From NCBI RefSeq assembly GCF_009858175.1, contig NZ_CP047393.1:434001-498000 (forward strand): a stretch of 64,000 nt of DNA, given 5' to 3'. Made by a program: the position numbers and the translations under genes. This DNA comes from Pontibacillus sp. HMF3514. GTDB taxonomy: Bacteria > Bacillota > Bacilli > Bacillales > BH030062. Shown one piece after another: positions 13,052 through 24,157 of the stretch. How positions within the stretch are numbered: the stretch's first letter is position 1; the number at the start of each line of letters is the position of its first letter. Under the pieces are notes generated by a model, which saw only the letters and a list, made by a program, of their open reading frames with translations, did not search any database and was not told the DNA's origin.

Positions 13052-13609
13052 ATGGAAAATCTTTTAGATAATAGTCTAGTCATGGTATTAATTATATTAG
13101 TTGTGAACGTTGTATACGTATCTTTTTTAACGATTCGAATGATTTTTACGTTAAAAGGTCAAAGGTATTGGGCGGCTTTTATAAGTGTCTTTGAAATTAC
13201 AGTGTACATCGTTGGGCTTGGTCTTGTTCTAGAAAACTTAGATCAAATCCAAAATGTAATTGCCTATGCACTTGGATTTGGGTTAGGTGTTATCGTTGGT
13301 ATGAAGATTGAGGAGAAGTTAGCACTTGGCTACATAACGGTCAACGTTATTTCCTCTAACCCTGATATTGAATTCACGAAACAGCTAAGAGAAAAAGGGT
13401 ATGGCGTAACGAGTTGGTTTGCCTATGGAATGGAAGGCGATCGACTTGCTATGCAGATTTTAACGCCAAGAAAGTATGAATTAGCCTTGTATGATACGAT
13501 TAAAACCATTGACCCTAAAGCGTTTATAATTGCCTATGAGCCAAAACAAATTCGTGGAGGCTTCTGGGTGAAGCAGGTACGGAAAGGACGTATTAAGAAG
13601 GATGGGTAA
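13052..13609 (+). CDS. yebE: YebE, UPF0316/DUF2179 membrane protein
   Basis: 185 aa. Three hydrophobic segments occupy the first ~90 residues, followed by a cytosolic DUF2179-like domain ([27 protein letters not shown]...). Function is unknown. DUF2179 domains in related proteins (YitT type) are thought to sense a ligand. The start at ATG 13052 follows TAGGAGGG; an upstream TTG at 13010 has no ribosome binding site. The gene overlaps yebG by 8 bases, and the pair precedes the purine genes exactly as in B. subtilis. Confidence 0.9.
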   Translation: MENLLDNSLVMVLIILVVNVVYVSFLTIRMIFTLKGQRYWAAFISVFEITVYIVGLGLVLENLDQIQNVIAYALGFGLGVIVGMKIEEKLALGYITVNVISSNPDIEFTKQLREKGYGVTSWFAYGMEGDRLAMQILTPRKYELALYDTIKTIDPKAFIIAYEPKQIRGGFWVKQVRKGRIKKDG

Positions 13610-13799
13610 AAAGAAAAAACGTTTTACTGTAGAAGAGGGGCAATCCATTGATGAGGTTCTTGCCCAAATGAAAGAAGAAGGATATCAGCCTGTACGTCGC
13701 GTGGAAGAGCCCATTTTCCAGGAGCGTATGGAAGATGGAGAGAAAAAGGTTGATCCTGTAGGACGACAGATTATTTTTGATGCTGTGAAAACTGAATAA
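13602..13799 (+). CDS. yebG: YebG, NETI-motif small protein
   Basis: 65 aa, highly charged ([20 protein letters not shown]...). It matches the YebG family found downstream of yebE in Bacillaceae. No membrane segment or catalytic motif is visible; function unknown. Translationally coupled to yebE by an 8-base overlap. The stop codon overlaps the first PurBox of the purB operator. Confidence 0.88.
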   Translation: MGKKKKRFTVEEGQSIDEVLAQMKEEGYQPVRRVEEPIFQERMEDGEKKVDPVGRQIIFDAVKTE

Positions 13800-13845
13800 C
13801 GAACAAATTTTTATTTCGACACTAAATTGTTCGTGATTTGATTGC
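13793..13845 (+). promoter_or_regulatory. PurBox pair (PurR operator) of purB
   Basis: AATAACGAACAAA on the plus strand and ATTGTTCGTGATT (reverse complement AATCACGAACAAT) have their CG cores at 13800 and 13832, 32 bases apart. This matches the PurBox architecture seen at pbuG and purE. TTGCTT (13842), 17 bases, TAAGAT (13865) is the best-placed promoter candidate; TTACAT-17-TAGTAT (13870-13898) is an alternative. Confidence 0.7.
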
Positions 13846-13962
13846 TTTTTCTATTCGCTCTTGTTAAGATTACATTGATACGAGCGAAATGATAGTATGG
13901 CATATAAAAGCAATCACTTAAGCCTATTATCTTTTCTACATGAAGGATAGTAGGCTTTTTTA
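13840..13962 (+). promoter_or_regulatory. purB leader with nested hairpin and terminator-like stem
   Basis: GATTGCTTTT (13840-13849) pairs with AAAAGCAATC (13906-13915), and TCGCTC (13855-13860) with GAGCGA (13882-13887). Directly downstream, AAGCCTATTATC and GATAGTAGGCTT (about 13919-13957) form a stem followed by TTTTTTATTTA. I see no purine aptamer. It may be the terminator of yebG, or an attenuator within the purB transcript. Confidence 0.5.
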
Positions 13963-13980
13963 TTTATAGGAGGTTATGTA

Positions 13981-15273
13981 ATGATTGAACGTTATACGCG
14001 TCCTGAAATGGGTGCAATATGGACGGAAGAGAATAAATACAAGGCGTGGTTAGAAGTTGAAATTTTGGCATGTGAGGCATGGAGTGAACTGGGTCATATT
14101 CCAAAAGAAGACGTTGAGAAGTTACGTGAAGGTGCTTCTTTTGATATCAAGCGTATTCATGAGATCGAACAAGAAACACGTCACGATGTGGTTGCATTTA
14201 CACGTGCGGTTTCTGAGACGCTTGGTGAAGAGAAGAAATGGGTTCACTATGGTCTCACGTCTACGGATGTAGTCGATACGGCTTTATCTTACCTGTTAAA
14301 GCAAGCAAACAATATCATTCGTGAAAACTTACATACGTTTGTTGATGTGTTAGGGGAAAAGGCGAAAGAGCATAAATACACGATTATGATGGGACGTACA
14401 CATGGTGTTCATGCTGAGCCAACCACTTTTGGTTTGAAACTGGCACTATGGTATGAGGAAATGAAACGTAACTTAGAGCGTTTTGAAATGGCAGCCCATA
14501 ACATTGAATTTGGTAAGCTATCAGGGGCAGTAGGAACTTATGCGAACATTGACCCCTTTGTTGAGGATTATGTTTGTGAAAAATTAGGATTAACCCCTGC
14601 ACCTGTATCAACACAAACGTTGCAGCGTGATCGACATGCTCATTATTTATCCACATTAACATTAATTGCGACTTCTATTGAAAAATTCGCAGTGGAAATT
14701 CGCGGCTTACAGAAAACAGAAACACGCGAAGTAGAAGAATTCTTCGCAAAAGGGCAAAAAGGTTCTTCTGCGATGCCACATAAGAGGAACCCGATCGGTT
14801 CAGAAAACATGACTGGAATGGCGCGTGTGTTACGTGGTCACATGGTAACAGCGTATGAAAACGTGGCTCTCTGGCATGAACGTGATATTTCACATTCTTC
14901 AGCAGAACGAATTATTTTACCAGATGCAACGATTGCGCTAAACTATATGCTTCATCGTTTTAGTAATATCGTGAAAAACTTAACGGTATATGAGGATAAT
15001 ATGAAGCAAAACATGGACAAGACTTATGGATTAATTTTCTCCCAACGCGTGCTATTAACGCTTATTGATGAAGGAATGGCTAGAGAAGAGGCTTATGACA
15101 TTGTTCAACCAAAGGCGATGGAAGCTTGGGAAAAAGGAATCTCCTTCCGTGAGTTAATTGAATCAGATGAAAGAATTAAATCGACTCTATCCTCTGAACA
15201 ACTAGATAGCTGCTTTGATCCAACTCATCATTTGAAAAATGTTGATCGCATATTTGAACGAATTGGATTGTAA
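13981..15273 (+). CDS. purB: adenylosuccinate lyase
   Basis: 430 aa, fumarase/aspartase superfamily, with the signature [16 protein letters not shown]. It acts twice in purine synthesis: SAICAR to AICAR plus fumarate, and adenylosuccinate to AMP plus fumarate. The start ATG follows AGGAGG by 7 bases. In B. subtilis purB is the third gene of the pur operon; here it stands alone ahead of purE with its own PurR-type operator and its own terminator. Confidence 0.97.
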   Translation: MIERYTRPEMGAIWTEENKYKAWLEVEILACEAWSELGHIPKEDVEKLREGASFDIKRIHEIEQETRHDVVAFTRAVSETLGEEKKWVHYGLTSTDVVDTALSYLLKQANNIIRENLHTFVDVLGEKAKEHKYTIMMGRTHGVHAEPTTFGLKLALWYEEMKRNLERFEMAAHNIEFGKLSGAVGTYANIDPFVEDYVCEKLGLTPAPVSTQTLQRDRHAHYLSTLTLIATSIEKFAVEIRGLQKTETREVEEFFAKGQKGSSAMPHKRNPIGSENMTGMARVLRGHMVTAYENVALWHERDISHSSAERIILPDATIALNYMLHRFSNIVKNLTVYEDNMKQNMDKTYGLIFSQRVLLTLIDEGMAREEAYDIVQPKAMEAWEKGISFRELIESDERIKSTLSSEQLDSCFDPTHHLKNVDRIFERIGL

Positions 15274-15284
15274 AGGAATATACG

Positions 15285-15320
15285 GCACGGAACTTCTTCG
15301 CTGAGGTTTCGTGCTTTTTT
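15285..15320 (+). terminator. terminator after purB
   Basis: GCACGGAACTTC and GAGGTTTCGTGC arms with G-U pairs, then TTTTTT. Confidence 0.7.
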
Positions 15321-15343
15321 GCGTTTTAGTTAATGAAATTGAA

Positions 15344-15393
15344 TCAAAAAACGAACAATGTATGTTATTTCAATTTAAAATGTTCGAAAATTA
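15344..15393 (+). promoter_or_regulatory. PurBox pair (PurR operator) of the pur operon
   Basis: AAAAAACGAACAATG and AAAATGTTCGAAAATT are inverted, with CG cores at 15352 and 15385, 33 bases apart. Confidence 0.8.
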
Positions 15394-15401
15394 CATTGAC
15401 T

Positions 15402-15430
15402 TTTACAATACCCCCTTGTTACGCTATAAA
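15402..15430 (+). promoter_or_regulatory. promoter of purEKCSQLFMNHD
   Basis: TTTACA (15402-15407), 17 bases, TATAAA (15425-15430). A TTGACT at 15396 is closer to consensus but too far from a -10. Confidence 0.6.
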
Positions 15431-15448
15431 TAGAAATTAAATAAAGAA

Positions 15449-15517
15449 CCTCATATAATCTCGGGAATATGGCCCGTAAGTCTCTACCTGACGACCGTGA
15501 ATCGTCGGACTATGAGG
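15449..15517 (+). promoter_or_regulatory. guanine riboswitch aptamer of the pur operon
   Basis: P1 CCTCATA / TATGAGG; core AAGTCTCTACC...; discriminating base C at 15510 in GGACTATGAGG, so guanine class. Bases 15514-15522 can pair fully (two G-U) with 15584-15592, a candidate antiterminator against the stem downstream. Confidence 0.92.
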
Positions 15518-15572
15518 GGAGATCGGTTGCAGAAGTATCTGTATTCTGTCAGGGATACGTATCTTCAATAAT

Positions 15573-15627
15573 ATGCGCCTACTGTCTTCTCTCTGTATAG
15601 AGACTAGATGGTAGGCGCATTTTTTAT
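15573..15627 (+). terminator. riboswitch terminator before purE
   Basis: ATGCGCCTAC (15573-15582) pairs with GTAGGCGCAT (15611-15620), then TTTTTTAT. Confidence 0.85.
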
Positions 15628-15650
15628 AAAAAACTTTTGGAGTGGTGATG

Positions 15651-16142
15651 ATGGCGAAGGTTGGCGTGATTATGGGAAGTTTATCGGATTGGGAAACGAT
15701 GAAACCTGCCTGTGAGATGTTAGAAGAATTTCAAATTGAGTATGAAAAAGACATCGTATCAGCGCACCGTACACCTGATGACATGATCAATTATGCGGAA
15801 ACAGCACGTGATCGAGGAATAAGTGTCATTATTGCAGGGGCAGGTGGTGCTGCACATCTTCCAGGTATGGTTGCTTCAAAAACAACATTGCCGGTCATTG
15901 GTGTTCCAGTTCAAACAAAAATAGATGGGTGGGATTCACTCTTATCTATCGTTCAAATGCCTGGTGGCGTTCCAGTTGCAACGGTAGCGATTGGAGCTTC
16001 TGGAGCGAAAAATGCAGGAATCCTAGCGGCAGAAATCATTAGCGTTTTTGATACAAACGTTGCGGAGAAGCTCGAAGCTTATCGCCAAGAACTTCAACAA
16101 CGCGTTCAAGAAATGAGGGAATCATTGCATGAACAATCCTAA
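15651..16142 (+). CDS. purE: 5-carboxyaminoimidazole ribonucleotide mutase
   Basis: 163 aa, class I PurE. It shifts the carboxylate of N5-CAIR to give CAIR. Visible motifs are [16 protein letters not shown] and the glycine-rich [10 protein letters not shown]. Of several possible starts (GTG 15642, ATG 15648, ATG 15651), the ATG at 15651 has the best distance (8 bases) from GGAG at 15639-15642. It is the first gene of the pur operon and overlaps purK by 14 bases. Confidence 0.95.
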   Translation: MAKVGVIMGSLSDWETMKPACEMLEEFQIEYEKDIVSAHRTPDDMINYAETARDRGISVIIAGAGGAAHLPGMVASKTTLPVIGVPVQTKIDGWDSLLSIVQMPGGVPVATVAIGASGAKNAGILAAEIISVFDTNVAEKLEAYRQELQQRVQEMRESLHEQS

Positions 16143-17274
16143 TATAAATCCAGGACAAACAATAGGAATTTTAGGTGGCGGCCAACTTGGCAAAATGATG
16201 GCACTTTCTGCAAAAGAAATGGGGTATCGCATAGCTGTTTTAGATCCTGCACCTTACGGACCGTGTGCCCAAGTTGCTGATCAACACATCCAAGCTTCTT
16301 TTGATGATCGGAAAGCTGTTCTTCAGTTAGCTGAGGTGAGCGATGTCATCACATATGAATTTGAAAATGTGGACCTCACGTTGGCAGAAGAACTAGAAGC
16401 GAAAGGAAAATTACCACAGGGAGCAAATGCCCTTCGAATTACGCAGGATCGAATAGAAGAAAAGCGTGCTATGGAAGAAGCGGGAGTTCCAGTAGCTCCT
16501 TATCGTGTCGTTCAACACCCGGAGGAGTTAGATCATGTTGTAGAAGAACTCGGTTTTCCTTGCGTAATCAAAACAACGCGAGGAGGTTATGACGGCAAAG
16601 GCCAATTGAAATTAAGCTCTTCACAAGATCTTGAGCAAGGGAGAGCTTTTGTGAATGTTCATCCTTTCTGTGTCGTAGAAGCATGGCTTCCTTTTGATCA
16701 AGAAGTGTCTGTAGTGATGACAAGAGGGGGAGACGGTGAGCTTGAGTTGTTCCCAGTTCCAGAGAATGAACATGAACACCATATTTTAAAAAGAAGTATA
16801 GTGCCTGCGAGAATATCAGAAACATTACTTGAAAAAGCCCAAAATGCGGCTCGCTACATAGCCGATCACCTTCAATTCATCGGAACGTTTGCAGTTGAGA
16901 TGTTTGTCGTGGGTGAGGAGATTTATGTGAATGAAATGGCACCACGTCCACATAACTCTGGTCACTTTACGATAGAAGGATGTAATGTATCCCAGTTTGA
17001 TCAGCATATCAGAGCGATATGTGGGCTTCCTTTATTAAAAATAAACAGACCTTATGCTTCTGTTATGACGAACCTCTTAGGTGATGAAGTTAACAAGGTT
17101 ATTCAGGAAAAACGTTATTTCCAAGATGCACATGTTCATTTATATGGAAAAGACAAAGTAACAGAGAAGCGGAAAATGGGACACATAACGGTATTGGGCA
17201 CTTCTTTAGACGAAGCGCTTGAGAAGGCAGAGGTTTTCAATTTTTCAGAGGTCTTGATAAACCAAAAGGGGTGA
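16129..17274 (+). CDS. purK: 5-(carboxyamino)imidazole ribonucleotide synthase
   Basis: 381 aa ATP-grasp enzyme making N5-CAIR from AIR, bicarbonate and ATP for PurE. The N-terminus [20 protein letters not shown], central ATP-grasp residues ([16 protein letters not shown]) and [15 protein letters not shown] are typical. It starts inside the 3' end of purE, with GAGGGA as its ribosome binding site. Confidence 0.96.
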   Translation: MNNPNINPGQTIGILGGGQLGKMMALSAKEMGYRIAVLDPAPYGPCAQVADQHIQASFDDRKAVLQLAEVSDVITYEFENVDLTLAEELEAKGKLPQGANALRITQDRIEEKRAMEEAGVPVAPYRVVQHPEELDHVVEELGFPCVIKTTRGGYDGKGQLKLSSSQDLEQGRAFVNVHPFCVVEAWLPFDQEVSVVMTRGGDGELELFPVPENEHEHHILKRSIVPARISETLLEKAQNAARYIADHLQFIGTFAVEMFVVGEEIYVNEMAPRPHNSGHFTIEGCNVSQFDQHIRAICGLPLLKINRPYASVMTNLLGDEVNKVIQEKRYFQDAHVHLYGKDKVTEKRKMGHITVLGTSLDEALEKAEVFNFSEVLINQKG

Positions 17275-17279
17275 CGGTA

Positions 17280-17999
17280 ATGAGGGGATCATTGCTTTAT
17301 GAAGGAAAAGCTAAAAAAGTGTACACAATGCTAGGTGAAGAGTTTCAACTTATTTTGGAATATAAAGATGAGGCAACAGCATTTAACGGTGAAAAATATA
17401 AAATGTTTCGAGGGAAAGGTCGTTTAAATAACTTGATCTCTTCGAAAGTCTTTCAATATTTGCATATGAAGGGAATCCAGACTCATTTTATAGAGACCCT
17501 TTCAGATACAGAACAAATGGTTTCCCATACAAGGATTATTCCATTAGAGGTGGTTGTGCGTAATGTTGCTGCAGGCAGTTTATCTAGGAGACTTGGAATA
17601 AAGGAAGGTACAATCTTAGAGCCTGCATTAGTTGAATTCTATTACAAAGAGGATGAGCTACAGGATCCCCTTATAAATGATGAACATGCTACTTACTTAA
17701 CAGGCTTGAGTCAAGAAGATTTAGAAGGCATTAAGAAGGATGCGCAAGCGATAAACGCTCATTTGAAATCTTTCTTTGATGAAGCAGACCTTAAGCTGAT
17801 CGATTTTAAATTGGAATTTGGAAAGTTACATGATGGATCTATTGTTCTAGCAGACGAAATTTCACCAGATACGTGTCGCTTATGGGATAAGAAAACGAAC
17901 CGCAAGATGGATAAAGATGTGTTCCGTGAAGATATTGAAGATCTGGTTGAAATCTATGAAACCATATTGAAGCGATTGGAGGCGAAGGTACATGTATAA
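17280..17999 (+). CDS. purC: SAICAR synthase
   Basis: 239 aa. Condenses CAIR with aspartate (ATP-dependent). Motifs: LLYEGKAKKVY at the N-terminus, RNVAAGSLSRRLGI, and DEISPDTCRLWD. The start at ATG 17280 lies 8 bases after AAAAGGGG; an in-frame GTG at 17271 overlaps that Shine-Dalgarno. It overlaps purS by 8 bases. Confidence 0.96.
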   Translation: MRGSLLYEGKAKKVYTMLGEEFQLILEYKDEATAFNGEKYKMFRGKGRLNNLISSKVFQYLHMKGIQTHFIETLSDTEQMVSHTRIIPLEVVVRNVAAGSLSRRLGIKEGTILEPALVEFYYKEDELQDPLINDEHATYLTGLSQEDLEGIKKDAQAINAHLKSFFDEADLKLIDFKLEFGKLHDGSIVLADEISPDTCRLWDKKTNRKMDKDVFREDIEDLVEIYETILKRLEAKVHV

Positions 18000-18243
18000 A
18001 GTGCAGGTGTATGTAACATTAAAAGAAGGCGTTTTGGATCCACAAGGGAAAGAAGTAAGAGGTTCACTCCTTTCGATGGATTATGATGAAGTTCAAGAAG
18101 TACGTGTTGGAAAGTATATTGAATTGTTTATAGAGGAGACAGAAAACCTGGATCAAAGAATTGATAGCATGATTGATCAGTTGCTTGCTAATCCTGTGAT
18201 AGAGGATTATCGCTATGAGGTCGAGGAGGTTGTGACCAATTGA
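17992..18243 (+). CDS. purS: FGAM synthase subunit PurS
   Basis: 83-aa small subunit of the three-part formylglycinamidine ribonucleotide synthase (PurS-PurQ-PurL); it bridges the amidotransferase and synthase subunits. Starts [21 protein letters not shown]. Overlaps purC by 8 bases and purQ by 4. Confidence 0.95.
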   Translation: MYKVQVYVTLKEGVLDPQGKEVRGSLLSMDYDEVQEVRVGKYIELFIEETENLDQRIDSMIDQLLANPVIEDYRYEVEEVVTN

Positions 18244-18923
18244 AATTCGCTGTGATTGTGTTTCCTGGATCGAATTGTGATCGTGATATGTATCATGCCG
18301 TCCAAGAAGGTATTGGAGAAGAAGTACATTTTGTTCGCCATACTGAATCCGACCTTACTTCTTTTGACGGCATTCTACTGCCTGGTGGTTTTTCTCACGG
18401 AGATTATCTTCGGTCTGGAGCTATGGCGGCCACTTCCCCTATTATATCTGCCATAAAAGAAGAAGCGGAAAAAGGTAAACCCGTATTAGGGGTGTGCAAT
18501 GGATTTCAAGTTTTACTAGAGGCAGGCCTTTTACCTGGAGCCATGCTATCAAATGAAGGTCAGCGATTTATTTGCCGTACAGTTGAGTTGCGTGTTGAGA
18601 ACAACAATAGCGTTTTTACCAACTCATATGAAAAGGATCAGACCATTCATATTCCAATTGCTCATGGAGACGGAAACTATTTTTGTGATGAGGAAACGTA
18701 TAAGAGTCTCAGAGATCAAGAGAGAATCTTATTCACATACGAGGATAACCCGAACGGTTCTGCCCATAACATCGCGGGGATCTCAAATGAACAAGGAAAT
18801 GTTCTCGGTATGATGCCACACCCTGAACGAGCTGTAGAGAGATTACTAGGCTCTGTTGACGGCTTAAAGTTATTTCAATCCATTGTGAAGAGTTGGAGGG
18901 AAGCACATGCAGTCCATACTTGA
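18240..18923 (+). CDS. purQ: FGAM synthase glutaminase subunit PurQ
   Basis: 227 aa class I glutamine amidotransferase supplying ammonia to PurL. Nucleophile Cys in [10 protein letters not shown], oxyanion region [13 protein letters not shown], and catalytic His/Glu in [11 protein letters not shown] start overlapping the purS stop by 4 bases, behind GAGGAGG. Confidence 0.96.
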   Translation: MKFAVIVFPGSNCDRDMYHAVQEGIGEEVHFVRHTESDLTSFDGILLPGGFSHGDYLRSGAMAATSPIISAIKEEAEKGKPVLGVCNGFQVLLEAGLLPGAMLSNEGQRFICRTVELRVENNNSVFTNSYEKDQTIHIPIAHGDGNYFCDEETYKSLRDQERILFTYEDNPNGSAHNIAGISNEQGNVLGMMPHPERAVERLLGSVDGLKLFQSIVKSWREAHAVHT

Positions 18924-21132
18924 GCTAACACCAGCGTATATCGCTGAGCAAAAAATATATAAGGACATGGGGTTATCGGATGCTGAGTTTTTATCTATAC
19001 AAAACATTCTTGGACGCAATCCAAACTATACAGAAACAGGATTGTTTTCCGTCATGTGGTCGGAACATTGTAGCTATAAAAATTCGAAACCTCTATTGAA
19101 GAAGTTTCCCACAACGGCTCCACATGTTCTACAAGGTCCTGGAGAAGGAGCAGGGATTGTGGATATCGGTGACAATCAGGCGGTGGTTTTCAAAATAGAG
19201 AGCCATAACCACCCTTCAGCAATAGAACCATATCAGGGTGCTGCTACTGGCGTTGGAGGCATTTTACGAGATGTTTTCTCTATGGGTGCTCGTCCGATTG
19301 CTTTACTTAACTCCTTACGTTTTGGCGAGTTGACTTCTGAGCGTGTGAAGTATTTATTTCGTGAAGTAGTCCATGGAATATCAGGTTACGGGAACTGTGT
19401 TGGAGTTCCAACTGTTGGCGGTGAAGTTCAGTTTGATGACTGTTATGAGGGCAATCCACTTGTGAATGCCATGTGCGTTGGGTTAATCGATCAAAAAGGT
19501 ATACAGAAGGGGATTGCGAAAGGGATCGGCAATACGGTGATGTATGCTGGAGCACCAACAGGGCGAGATGGGATTCATGGAGCTACGTTTGCATCTGAAG
19601 AGCTCTCTGAAGAGTCAGAGAGTAAACGTCCATCTGTTCAAGTCGGCGATCCTTTCATGGAGAAGCTTTTGATTGAAGCGTGCCTTGAAGTGACGCAGTG
19701 TGATGCTTTGGTGGGAATGCAAGATATGGGGGCAGCGGGCCTTACGTCTTCATCTAGTGAGATGGCGAGTAAATCAGGGACAGGAATCGAGATGAACCTG
19801 GATAGAATTCCGCAGCGTGAGCAGAACATGACGCCTTATGAACTGATGCTTTCAGAGTCACAAGAACGCATGCTACTCATTGTGGAAAAAGGACGTGAGC
19901 ATGAAATTGAAGCAACTTTTGAAAAGCACGGATTGCATGCTGTCTCTGTTGGTGAGGTGATTGAGGACCGTGTGCTACGCCTGACTCATCAAGATGAAGT
20001 CGTAGCGGATGTTCCGGTTGACTCCTTGGCTGAGGATGCACCTGTTTATCACCAACCGTCAAAAGAGCCAGCGTACTTTTCCACATTTCAAAACATGGAA
20101 CCCTATTATCCACATGTGGACAACACGGAAGAAACACTAATGGATTTATTGAAACAATCCACAATCGCAAGTAAGGAATGGGTCTATGACCAATACGATA
20201 CCATGGTTCAAACGAACACGGTAGTTGCACCAGGTTCAGATGCTGCAGTTTTGCGTATTAAAGGAACGAACAAAGCTATTGCGATGACCACAGATTGTAA
20301 TTCTCGCTATATTTATTTAGACCCAAATACGGGTGGGAAAATCGCAGTGGCTGAAGCGGCTCGCAATATTATTTGTTCAGGTGGAAAACCGTTAGCATTA
20401 ACGGATTGTTTAAACTTTGGTAACCCAGAAATTCCGGAATACTTTTGGCAAATGGAGCATGCAGTGGAAGGGATGAGTCGTGCTTGTGAATCGTTATCCA
20501 CACCTGTAATCAGCGGAAATGTTTCGCTTTATAATGGTTCCAATCAGCAATCGATTTTCCCAACTCCTGTAGTCGGTATGGTGGGTCTTATTGAAGATCT
20601 GGAACATGTAACGCGACAAAGCTTTCAAAAGCCTGGAGATCTTATATATGTCATGGGTGAGGCTCAACCTGAGTTTGGAGGAAGTGAGCTGCAAAAGCTT
20701 CGAGAAGGACGGTACTTTGGAAAAGCTCCACACCTTGATTTAGAAATTGAACAAAAAAGACAAGAACAACTTTTACAGGCTATCCAAAGCGGAGTTGTCC
20801 AGTCAGCCCATGATATTGCTGAAGGTGGATTAGCTGTTGCATTGGCTGAATGTTTATTTGATCAGGAACTTGGATGTGATGTGGCTCTTTCAGGAGATAT
20901 AGGGACTGAACTTTTCTCTGAAACACAATCACGCTTTGTCGTGTCGGTGTCAAAAGAAGACGCTTCAGACTTTGAAAAAATGGTAGACGATGCCCGTTTG
21001 ATTGGAACAGTAAAGGATGAGTCAAACATGAGCATCAACCATAACGATACTCCTATTCTTAACCTACCCACACACGAATTGAAACAAGCTTGGAAGGAGG
21101 CAATTCCGTGCCAACTGAAATCAAAGGGTTAA
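18907..21132 (+). CDS. purL: FGAM synthase large subunit PurL
   Basis: 741 aa, the small type of PurL used with separate PurS and PurQ. Converts FGAR to FGAM with ATP. Motifs include [46 protein letters not shown] and [16 protein letters not shown]. Overlaps purQ by 17 bases and contains the start of purF in its last 25 bases. Confidence 0.96.
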   Translation: MQSILELTPAYIAEQKIYKDMGLSDAEFLSIQNILGRNPNYTETGLFSVMWSEHCSYKNSKPLLKKFPTTAPHVLQGPGEGAGIVDIGDNQAVVFKIESHNHPSAIEPYQGAATGVGGILRDVFSMGARPIALLNSLRFGELTSERVKYLFREVVHGISGYGNCVGVPTVGGEVQFDDCYEGNPLVNAMCVGLIDQKGIQKGIAKGIGNTVMYAGAPTGRDGIHGATFASEELSEESESKRPSVQVGDPFMEKLLIEACLEVTQCDALVGMQDMGAAGLTSSSSEMASKSGTGIEMNLDRIPQREQNMTPYELMLSESQERMLLIVEKGREHEIEATFEKHGLHAVSVGEVIEDRVLRLTHQDEVVADVPVDSLAEDAPVYHQPSKEPAYFSTFQNMEPYYPHVDNTEETLMDLLKQSTIASKEWVYDQYDTMVQTNTVVAPGSDAAVLRIKGTNKAIAMTTDCNSRYIYLDPNTGGKIAVAEAARNIICSGGKPLALTDCLNFGNPEIPEYFWQMEHAVEGMSRACESLSTPVISGNVSLYNGSNQQSIFPTPVVGMVGLIEDLEHVTRQSFQKPGDLIYVMGEAQPEFGGSELQKLREGRYFGKAPHLDLEIEQKRQEQLLQAIQSGVVQSAHDIAEGGLAVALAECLFDQELGCDVALSGDIGTELFSETQSRFVVSVSKEDASDFEKMVDDARLIGTVKDESNMSINHNDTPILNLPTHELKQAWKEAIPCQLKSKG

Positions 21133-22520
21133 ATGAAGAATGTGGCGTTTTTGCTGTATGGGGACATGAGGATGCTGCACAACTCACTTATTATGGTTTA
21201 CACAGTCTTCAGCACCGTGGGCAAGAAGGTGCTGGAATCGTCGTAACAGATGGGGAACAATTGAAAGTTGAAAAAGGCCTTGGCTTGATGACAGACGTAT
21301 TTGATGCGCAGCGATTTGAACGACTGAATGGTCATGGAGCAATCGGGCATGTACGCTATGCCACACAAGGTGGGGGAGGATATGAAAATGTGCAGCCCCT
21401 TGTATTTCGCTCTCAACAAAATAGCCTTGCCTTAGCTCATAATGGGAATCTTGTAAATGCTCATGCGCTCAAACGTCAACTTGAGGCGCAGGGAAGTATT
21501 TTACAAACGACCTCAGATACAGAAGTTGTTGCACACCTTATTCGTCGAAGTGGATCCCTTCCTATTAATGAAGGTATAAAGCAGGCACTAACGATGCTGA
21601 AAGGTGCCTATGCGTTTGTCATGATGACGGAGGATCAATTGTTTGTGGCACTTGATCCTCGAGGGTTGCGCCCGTTATCACTTGGGAAAATGGGAGATTC
21701 CTATGTTGTTTCTTCTGAGACATGTGCCTTTGACGTAGTTGGTGCAGATTATGTTCGGGAGATTGAACCAGGAGAGATGGTTGTCATTGATGATAACGGC
21801 ATTCATTCTGAGCGATTTGCTTCCCCTATTCAACGGACGTTGTGCTCGATGGAATATGTGTATTTTTCTCGTCCTGATAGCAATCTTGATGGGGTTAATG
21901 TTCATTCGGCTCGTAAGCGAATGGGGAAAAAATTAGCTATAGAATCTCCGATTGAAGCAGATGTTGTAACAGGTGTACCAGACTCTAGTATTTCAGCTGC
22001 CATTGGGTATGCGGAGTACTCAGGTATCCCTTATGAGCTTGGTTTAATCAAAAATCGTTATGTTGCACGTACCTTTATTCAACCTTCTCAAGAATTAAGA
22101 GAGCAAGGTGTCAAAATGAAGCTTTCAGCTGTCCGAGGAATCGTGGAAGGAAAACGTGTCGTGATGGTGGATGATTCTATTGTGCGCGGTACAACAAGTA
22201 GACGAATTGTAACAATGCTGAAAGAAGCAGGTGCAAAAGAAGTGCATGTACGAATCGGTGCACCTCCCATTCAAAATCCATGCTATTACGGAATAGATAC
22301 TTCAGAAAAAGAGGAACTTATTGCTGGTAAGCACAATGTGGAAGAAATACGAGACATGATTGGTGCAGATAGCTTGGCCTTTTTATCTGTTGAGGGCTTG
22401 CAACAGGCGATCGGAAAACGGGAAGAAAGCCTGATGCATGGACATTGCCAGGCATGTTTTACCGGATCTTATCCAACTGAAATCTTCCCGGAAACAGTCC
22501 ATCCATATGAAAAAGCGTAG
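21108..22520 (+). CDS. purF: amidophosphoribosyltransferase
   Basis: 470 aa. First committed step of purine synthesis: PRPP plus glutamine to phosphoribosylamine. It has an 11-residue propeptide ([11 protein letters not shown]) before the N-terminal nucleophile Cys12 of CGVFAVWGH, the PRPP loop [14 protein letters not shown], and four Cys (in RTLCSM, NPCYYG and GHCQACF) matching the [4Fe-4S] ligands of the B. subtilis enzyme. The start is GTG 21108, 7 bases after AAGGAGG; TTG 21090 is upstream of that site. Overlaps the end of purL. Confidence 0.96.
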   Translation: MPTEIKGLNEECGVFAVWGHEDAAQLTYYGLHSLQHRGQEGAGIVVTDGEQLKVEKGLGLMTDVFDAQRFERLNGHGAIGHVRYATQGGGGYENVQPLVFRSQQNSLALAHNGNLVNAHALKRQLEAQGSILQTTSDTEVVAHLIRRSGSLPINEGIKQALTMLKGAYAFVMMTEDQLFVALDPRGLRPLSLGKMGDSYVVSSETCAFDVVGADYVREIEPGEMVVIDDNGIHSERFASPIQRTLCSMEYVYFSRPDSNLDGVNVHSARKRMGKKLAIESPIEADVVTGVPDSSISAAIGYAEYSGIPYELGLIKNRYVARTFIQPSQELREQGVKMKLSAVRGIVEGKRVVMVDDSIVRGTTSRRIVTMLKEAGAKEVHVRIGAPPIQNPCYYGIDTSEKEELIAGKHNVEEIRDMIGADSLAFLSVEGLQQAIGKREESLMHGHCQACFTGSYPTEIFPETVHPYEKA

Positions 22521-22532
22521 AGGGGTGACGTT

Positions 22533-23555
22533 GTGAGAGAGTCATACAAACAAGCTGGAGTAGATGTAGAAGCAGGGTACAAAGCTGTTGAAGGTATGAA
22601 AAAACATATCGAGCGTACGAAACGACCAGAAGTTATGGGGGAGATCGGTCGATTTGGAGGTATGTTTGATCTATCTTTCCTAACATATGATGAACCTGTT
22701 CTTATATCAGGTACAGATGGTGTAGGTACGAAGCTGAAAATTGCTTTTGACACAAATCGACATGACACCATCGGGATTGATGCCGTAGCGATGTGTGTGA
22801 ATGATATCATCGCTCAAGGTGCAGACCCACTCTTTTTCCTTGATTATATCTCCTGTGGGAAGAATGATCCTAAGCAAATAGAAGACATCGTAAAAGGTAT
22901 TTCGGAGGGGTGTGTTCAATCTGGCTGTGCACTTATTGGAGGTGAAACAGCAGAAATGCCTGGCATGTATCCTGAAGGAGAATATGACCTTGCTGGCTTT
23001 GTGGTAGGCATTGCTGAAAAACAAAATATCATTACGGGTGAAGATATTGAACCTGGTGATGTCTTGATAGGAATTGGATCAAGCGGTATTCATTCCAACG
23101 GGTACTCCCTTGTTAGAAAAGTGATTCATGACAAAGAAATGGAACTTAATCAAGACTATGGCATTTTTGATCAATCACTGGCTGAAGTGCTTCTCACCCC
23201 TACAAAAATCTATGCGGAAGCCATTAAAGCTTTGAAAAAAGAAGTGTATGTGAAAGGGATATCCCATATAACAGGTGGAGGGTTTGATGAAAATATACCG
23301 CGCATGCTTCCGTCTTCTTACGGGGCAATAATTGAAAAAGGAGCCTGGGAAGTTCCGAAAATATTTTCATTTTTGCAACGTTTGGGTGCGTTGAATGAAC
23401 CGGATATGTACAGTGTATTTAATATGGGAATCGGCATGGTTGTGGCGGTTTCACCTGATGATGTGGATAATGCGTTAAAAGAGTTACATGCGTCGGGAGA
23501 AAAAGCATGGTCCATCGGTCAAGTAACATATAGCTCGGGGGTTCGTTACCGATGA
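22533..23555 (+). CDS. purM: AIR synthase
   Basis: 340 aa. Closes the imidazole ring of FGAM to AIR with ATP. Motifs: [35 protein letters not shown] and [16 protein letters not shown] start behind AGAGGGGTG. Overlaps purN by 4 bases (ATGA). Confidence 0.96.
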   Translation: MRESYKQAGVDVEAGYKAVEGMKKHIERTKRPEVMGEIGRFGGMFDLSFLTYDEPVLISGTDGVGTKLKIAFDTNRHDTIGIDAVAMCVNDIIAQGADPLFFLDYISCGKNDPKQIEDIVKGISEGCVQSGCALIGGETAEMPGMYPEGEYDLAGFVVGIAEKQNIITGEDIEPGDVLIGIGSSGIHSNGYSLVRKVIHDKEMELNQDYGIFDQSLAEVLLTPTKIYAEAIKALKKEVYVKGISHITGGGFDENIPRMLPSSYGAIIEKGAWEVPKIFSFLQRLGALNEPDMYSVFNMGIGMVVAVSPDDVDNALKELHASGEKAWSIGQVTYSSGVRYR

Positions 23556-24157
23556 AACAAAATATCTCAATTTTTGCCTCAGGTAGTGGATCTAATTTTG
23601 ATAGGATTGCTCTAAAAGCTTTAGGAGGGGAATTACCTTGTGATGTAAAGCTGTTAGTATGCGATAAACCTGATGCTCCAGTTATCCAAAAAGCGGAAAC
23701 GCTCGGTATAGAGACTCTAGTTTTTCAGCCAAAAACCTTTTCGAATAAGCAAGCTTATGAAAAAATGATTGTACAACGATTAGAAGCTCTAGAAGTGGAT
23801 TGGCTGATTTTAGCAGGCTATATGCGATTGTTAGGTGAAACGATGCTTGAGGCTTATCAAGGGAAGATTTTAAACACTCACCCATCTTTGCTTCCTTCAT
23901 TTCCAGGTAAGGATGCTGTTGGGCAAGCGCTTGATGCAAAAGTAAAGAAGACTGGTGTAACCGTTCATTTTGTTGATGAGGGAATGGATACTGGACCGAT
24001 TATTCAGCAGGAATCTGTTGAAGTCACGCCATATGATGATCGAGAATCCTTGCAACGTAAAATACAAAAAATCGAGCACGAGTTATATCCAATCGTTATT
24101 CATAGATGTTTAGAAGGAGAGATTAAACCATGCCACAAACGAAACGTGCACTCTTAA
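23552..24157 (+). CDS. purN: GAR formyltransferase
   Basis: 201 aa. Transfers the formyl group of 10-formyl-THF to GAR. The catalytic Asn-His-Asp set is seen in [15 protein letters not shown] and DEGMDTGPI. The C-terminus ([10 protein letters not shown]) is read through the start of purH, a 28-base overlap, so the last ten residues are probably a by-product of tight packing. Confidence 0.95.
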   Translation: MKQNISIFASGSGSNFDRIALKALGGELPCDVKLLVCDKPDAPVIQKAETLGIETLVFQPKTFSNKQAYEKMIVQRLEALEVDWLILAGYMRLLGETMLEAYQGKILNTHPSLLPSFPGKDAVGQALDAKVKKTGVTVHFVDEGMDTGPIIQQESVEVTPYDDRESLQRKIQKIEHELYPIVIHRCLEGEIKPCHKRNVHS

